From positions 1 through 64,000 of the forward strand of contig JAQWSU010000053.1 in NCBI GenBank assembly GCA_029243025.1: a DNA stretch of 64,000 nt. Reading direction: 5' to 3'. Source of the DNA: Pirellulaceae bacterium. GTDB lineage: Bacteria; Planctomycetota; Planctomycetia; Pirellulales; Pirellulaceae. The notes below the pieces were generated by a model. It worked only from the letters and a program-made list of their open reading frames with translations, was not told the origin of the DNA and ran no database searches. Below, one piece after another: positions 63,155 through 64,000 of this stretch (the first letter of the stretch is position 1; every line of letters begins with the position of its first letter). A program made the translations under genes and the position numbers.

Positions 63155-64000
63155 TTAACGGGTGAGCTTTCGGCGAATTGCGATTTTGAGTCGTCTGAAT
63201 TCGTTGGCAGCTTTCAATGGCCTAAATTTTTGGAAACTGGTTCGTGAAAGATAATCCCACCACAAACTGCTTTCAGCTGAATCATGGGGATCGCCATACC
63301 AAGGCTTGTCTAGACCCGAAAAGTGAATGATTGCAGGATCTCGCAAAGCCTCATCTACCTCGTCCATGGGAAAGAATGTGTATGCCCATGTCTTGGGTGA
63401 GCGCAATGCATGGGTTTGATTCCAACGGAGTTGCAGCGGTGTAAAATGGCCGGCAGTTGCCAGATTGATTGCGTCCATGTCATTCCGGAAATAACGGCCA
63501 TGAGTTCGGCAGAGTGTTTGCAGGGTTGCGGTCGTCTCACGGTCTTTCCAGGATGTCAGGTTGAAAACCAGTACTCCCGATTGAAGATAGGGCGTGTCAG
63601 GTGCAATGTGCAGTTCTCTCCAAATGCTTGAAAGCGCAGAGTTAGGACTGGAAATTGTTGGGTTGCTTATTGCCGGCACCGCGGCAAGGCTATGGTTACC
63701 GATTCGGGTCGTAAACAGTTCGGAAAGATCTTTTCGGACCAGGATGTCTGTGTCTAGGTAAACAGCTGTTTGACGCGATTCTGCCAGGTAATTTGCGGCA
63801 AAGAAGCGTCCCCATGCCTCCTGGCCTAGGCGTTTTTCCGTTGGAAACAAATCCACTGGCATTAGTTCCCTGAGACTCTCGAAATGAAGAGCAAGTGCCG
63901 GCACCGACGCTTGTATTTGATGTTGTGTTCTTTTGTTGATGTCGCTGCAAAAAAGATGGATTTCTAGATTGGTCGTGGCCTGCTTCGTTTCCTGGATGGA
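63155..64000 (-). CDS. Glycosyltransferase family 8 protein, N-terminus beyond the window
   Basis: The minus-strand frame stays open to the window's last base, so the first residues are missing. The visible 281 codons show LEIHLFCSDINKRTQHQI, LGQEAWGRFFAANYLA, the metal-binding TAVYLDTDILVRKDLSELF (DxD), LQSGVLVFNLTSWKD, and IIHFSGLDKPWYG, the C-terminal GT8 motif. It matches the GT8 at 21204-22199 block by block. A GTG at 63904 is not a likely true start because the family homology begins before it. It lies 173 bp upstream of the sulfotransferase-like gene in the same direction and may share its transcript. Confidence 0.9.
   Translation of the reverse strand, partial: SIQETKQATTNLEIHLFCSDINKRTQHQIQASVPALALHFESLRELMPVDLFPTEKRLGQEAWGRFFAANYLAESRQTAVYLDTDILVRKDLSELFTTRIGNHSLAAVPAISNPTISSPNSALSSIWRELHIAPDTPYLQSGVLVFNLTSWKDRETTATLQTLCRTHGRYFRNDMDAINLATAGHFTPLQLRWNQTHALRSPKTWAYTFFPMDEVDEALRDPAIIHFSGLDKPWYGDPHDSAESSLWWDYLSRTSFQKFRPLKAANEFRRLKIAIRRKLTR

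Overview
The window looks like a chromosomal segment of a planctomycete, probably of the order Pirellulales. This is inferred from protein families seen directly in the translations: a DUF1553/DUF1549/PSCyt1 plus DUF1501 pair, two giant PVC-type c-type cytochrome/beta-propeller proteins, PEP-CTERM and LEPR-XLL secreted proteins with dockerin-like EF-hand repeats, TAT-exported SGNH and oxidoreductase families, and many sialidase-like and FG-GAP proteins. I see no rRNA, tRNA, CRISPR array or intact transposase.

Layout. (1) 1-1300: an 8-bp tandem repeat at the edge and two decayed genes. (2) 1.5-13.2 kb, minus strand: three secreted proteins sharing dockerin-like repeats (two PEP-CTERM proteins with CBM9-like domains and a 1479-aa CotH/lamin-tail/PA14-like protein), a leucine-rich-repeat plus Sel1-repeat protein, and a putative lipoprotein. 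Two related palindromes lie just behind two of these genes. (3) 13.7-21 kb: small membrane and phosphatase-like genes, an rfbA homologue with a duplicated start region, a tandem NTF2-like secreted protein, and two TAT-signal pseudogenes. (4) 21.2-27.3 kb: two glycosyltransferases, a POTRA protein without a barrel, and a DUF418 membrane protein. (5) 27.7-53.9 kb: a catabolic-looking region with a sialidase-RidA-RidA-RidA-esterase fusion, DUF1501/DUF1553, a DUF2490 outer-membrane protein, a LamG-sialidase, an SGNH hydrolase, a nonsense-interrupted alpha/beta hydrolase, a DJ-1/PfpI protein, a LacI regulator overlapping a PVC cytochrome-propeller gene, a second giant PVC protein, a 3-hydroxyisobutyrate-dehydrogenase-like gene and a broken sodium:solute symporter. 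(6) 54.3-64 kb: an ASCH protein, then surface-glycan genes: methyltransferase, GT-C membrane glycosyltransferase, an overlapping GT2/SDR/methyltransferase operon, two convergent sulfotransferase-like paralogues and a GT8 gene running off the right edge.

Working together (inference): region 5 reads as a locus for extracellular attack on a decorated glycan (sialidase-like, esterase and SGNH enzymes), periplasmic oxidation linked to cytochrome c, and uptake and cytoplasmic oxidation of a product under a LacI repressor. The transport and esterase genes are damaged in this copy. Region 6 looks like assembly of a methylated, possibly sulfated surface glycan. Pseudogenes are frequent (six clear ones plus a short gene tail), so this is an accessory, decaying stretch. 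The most unusual items are the secreted sialidase-RidA3-esterase fusion, the rfbA start duplication that creates an overlapping upstream ORF, the barrel-less POTRA protein and the LRR-Sel1 fusion.
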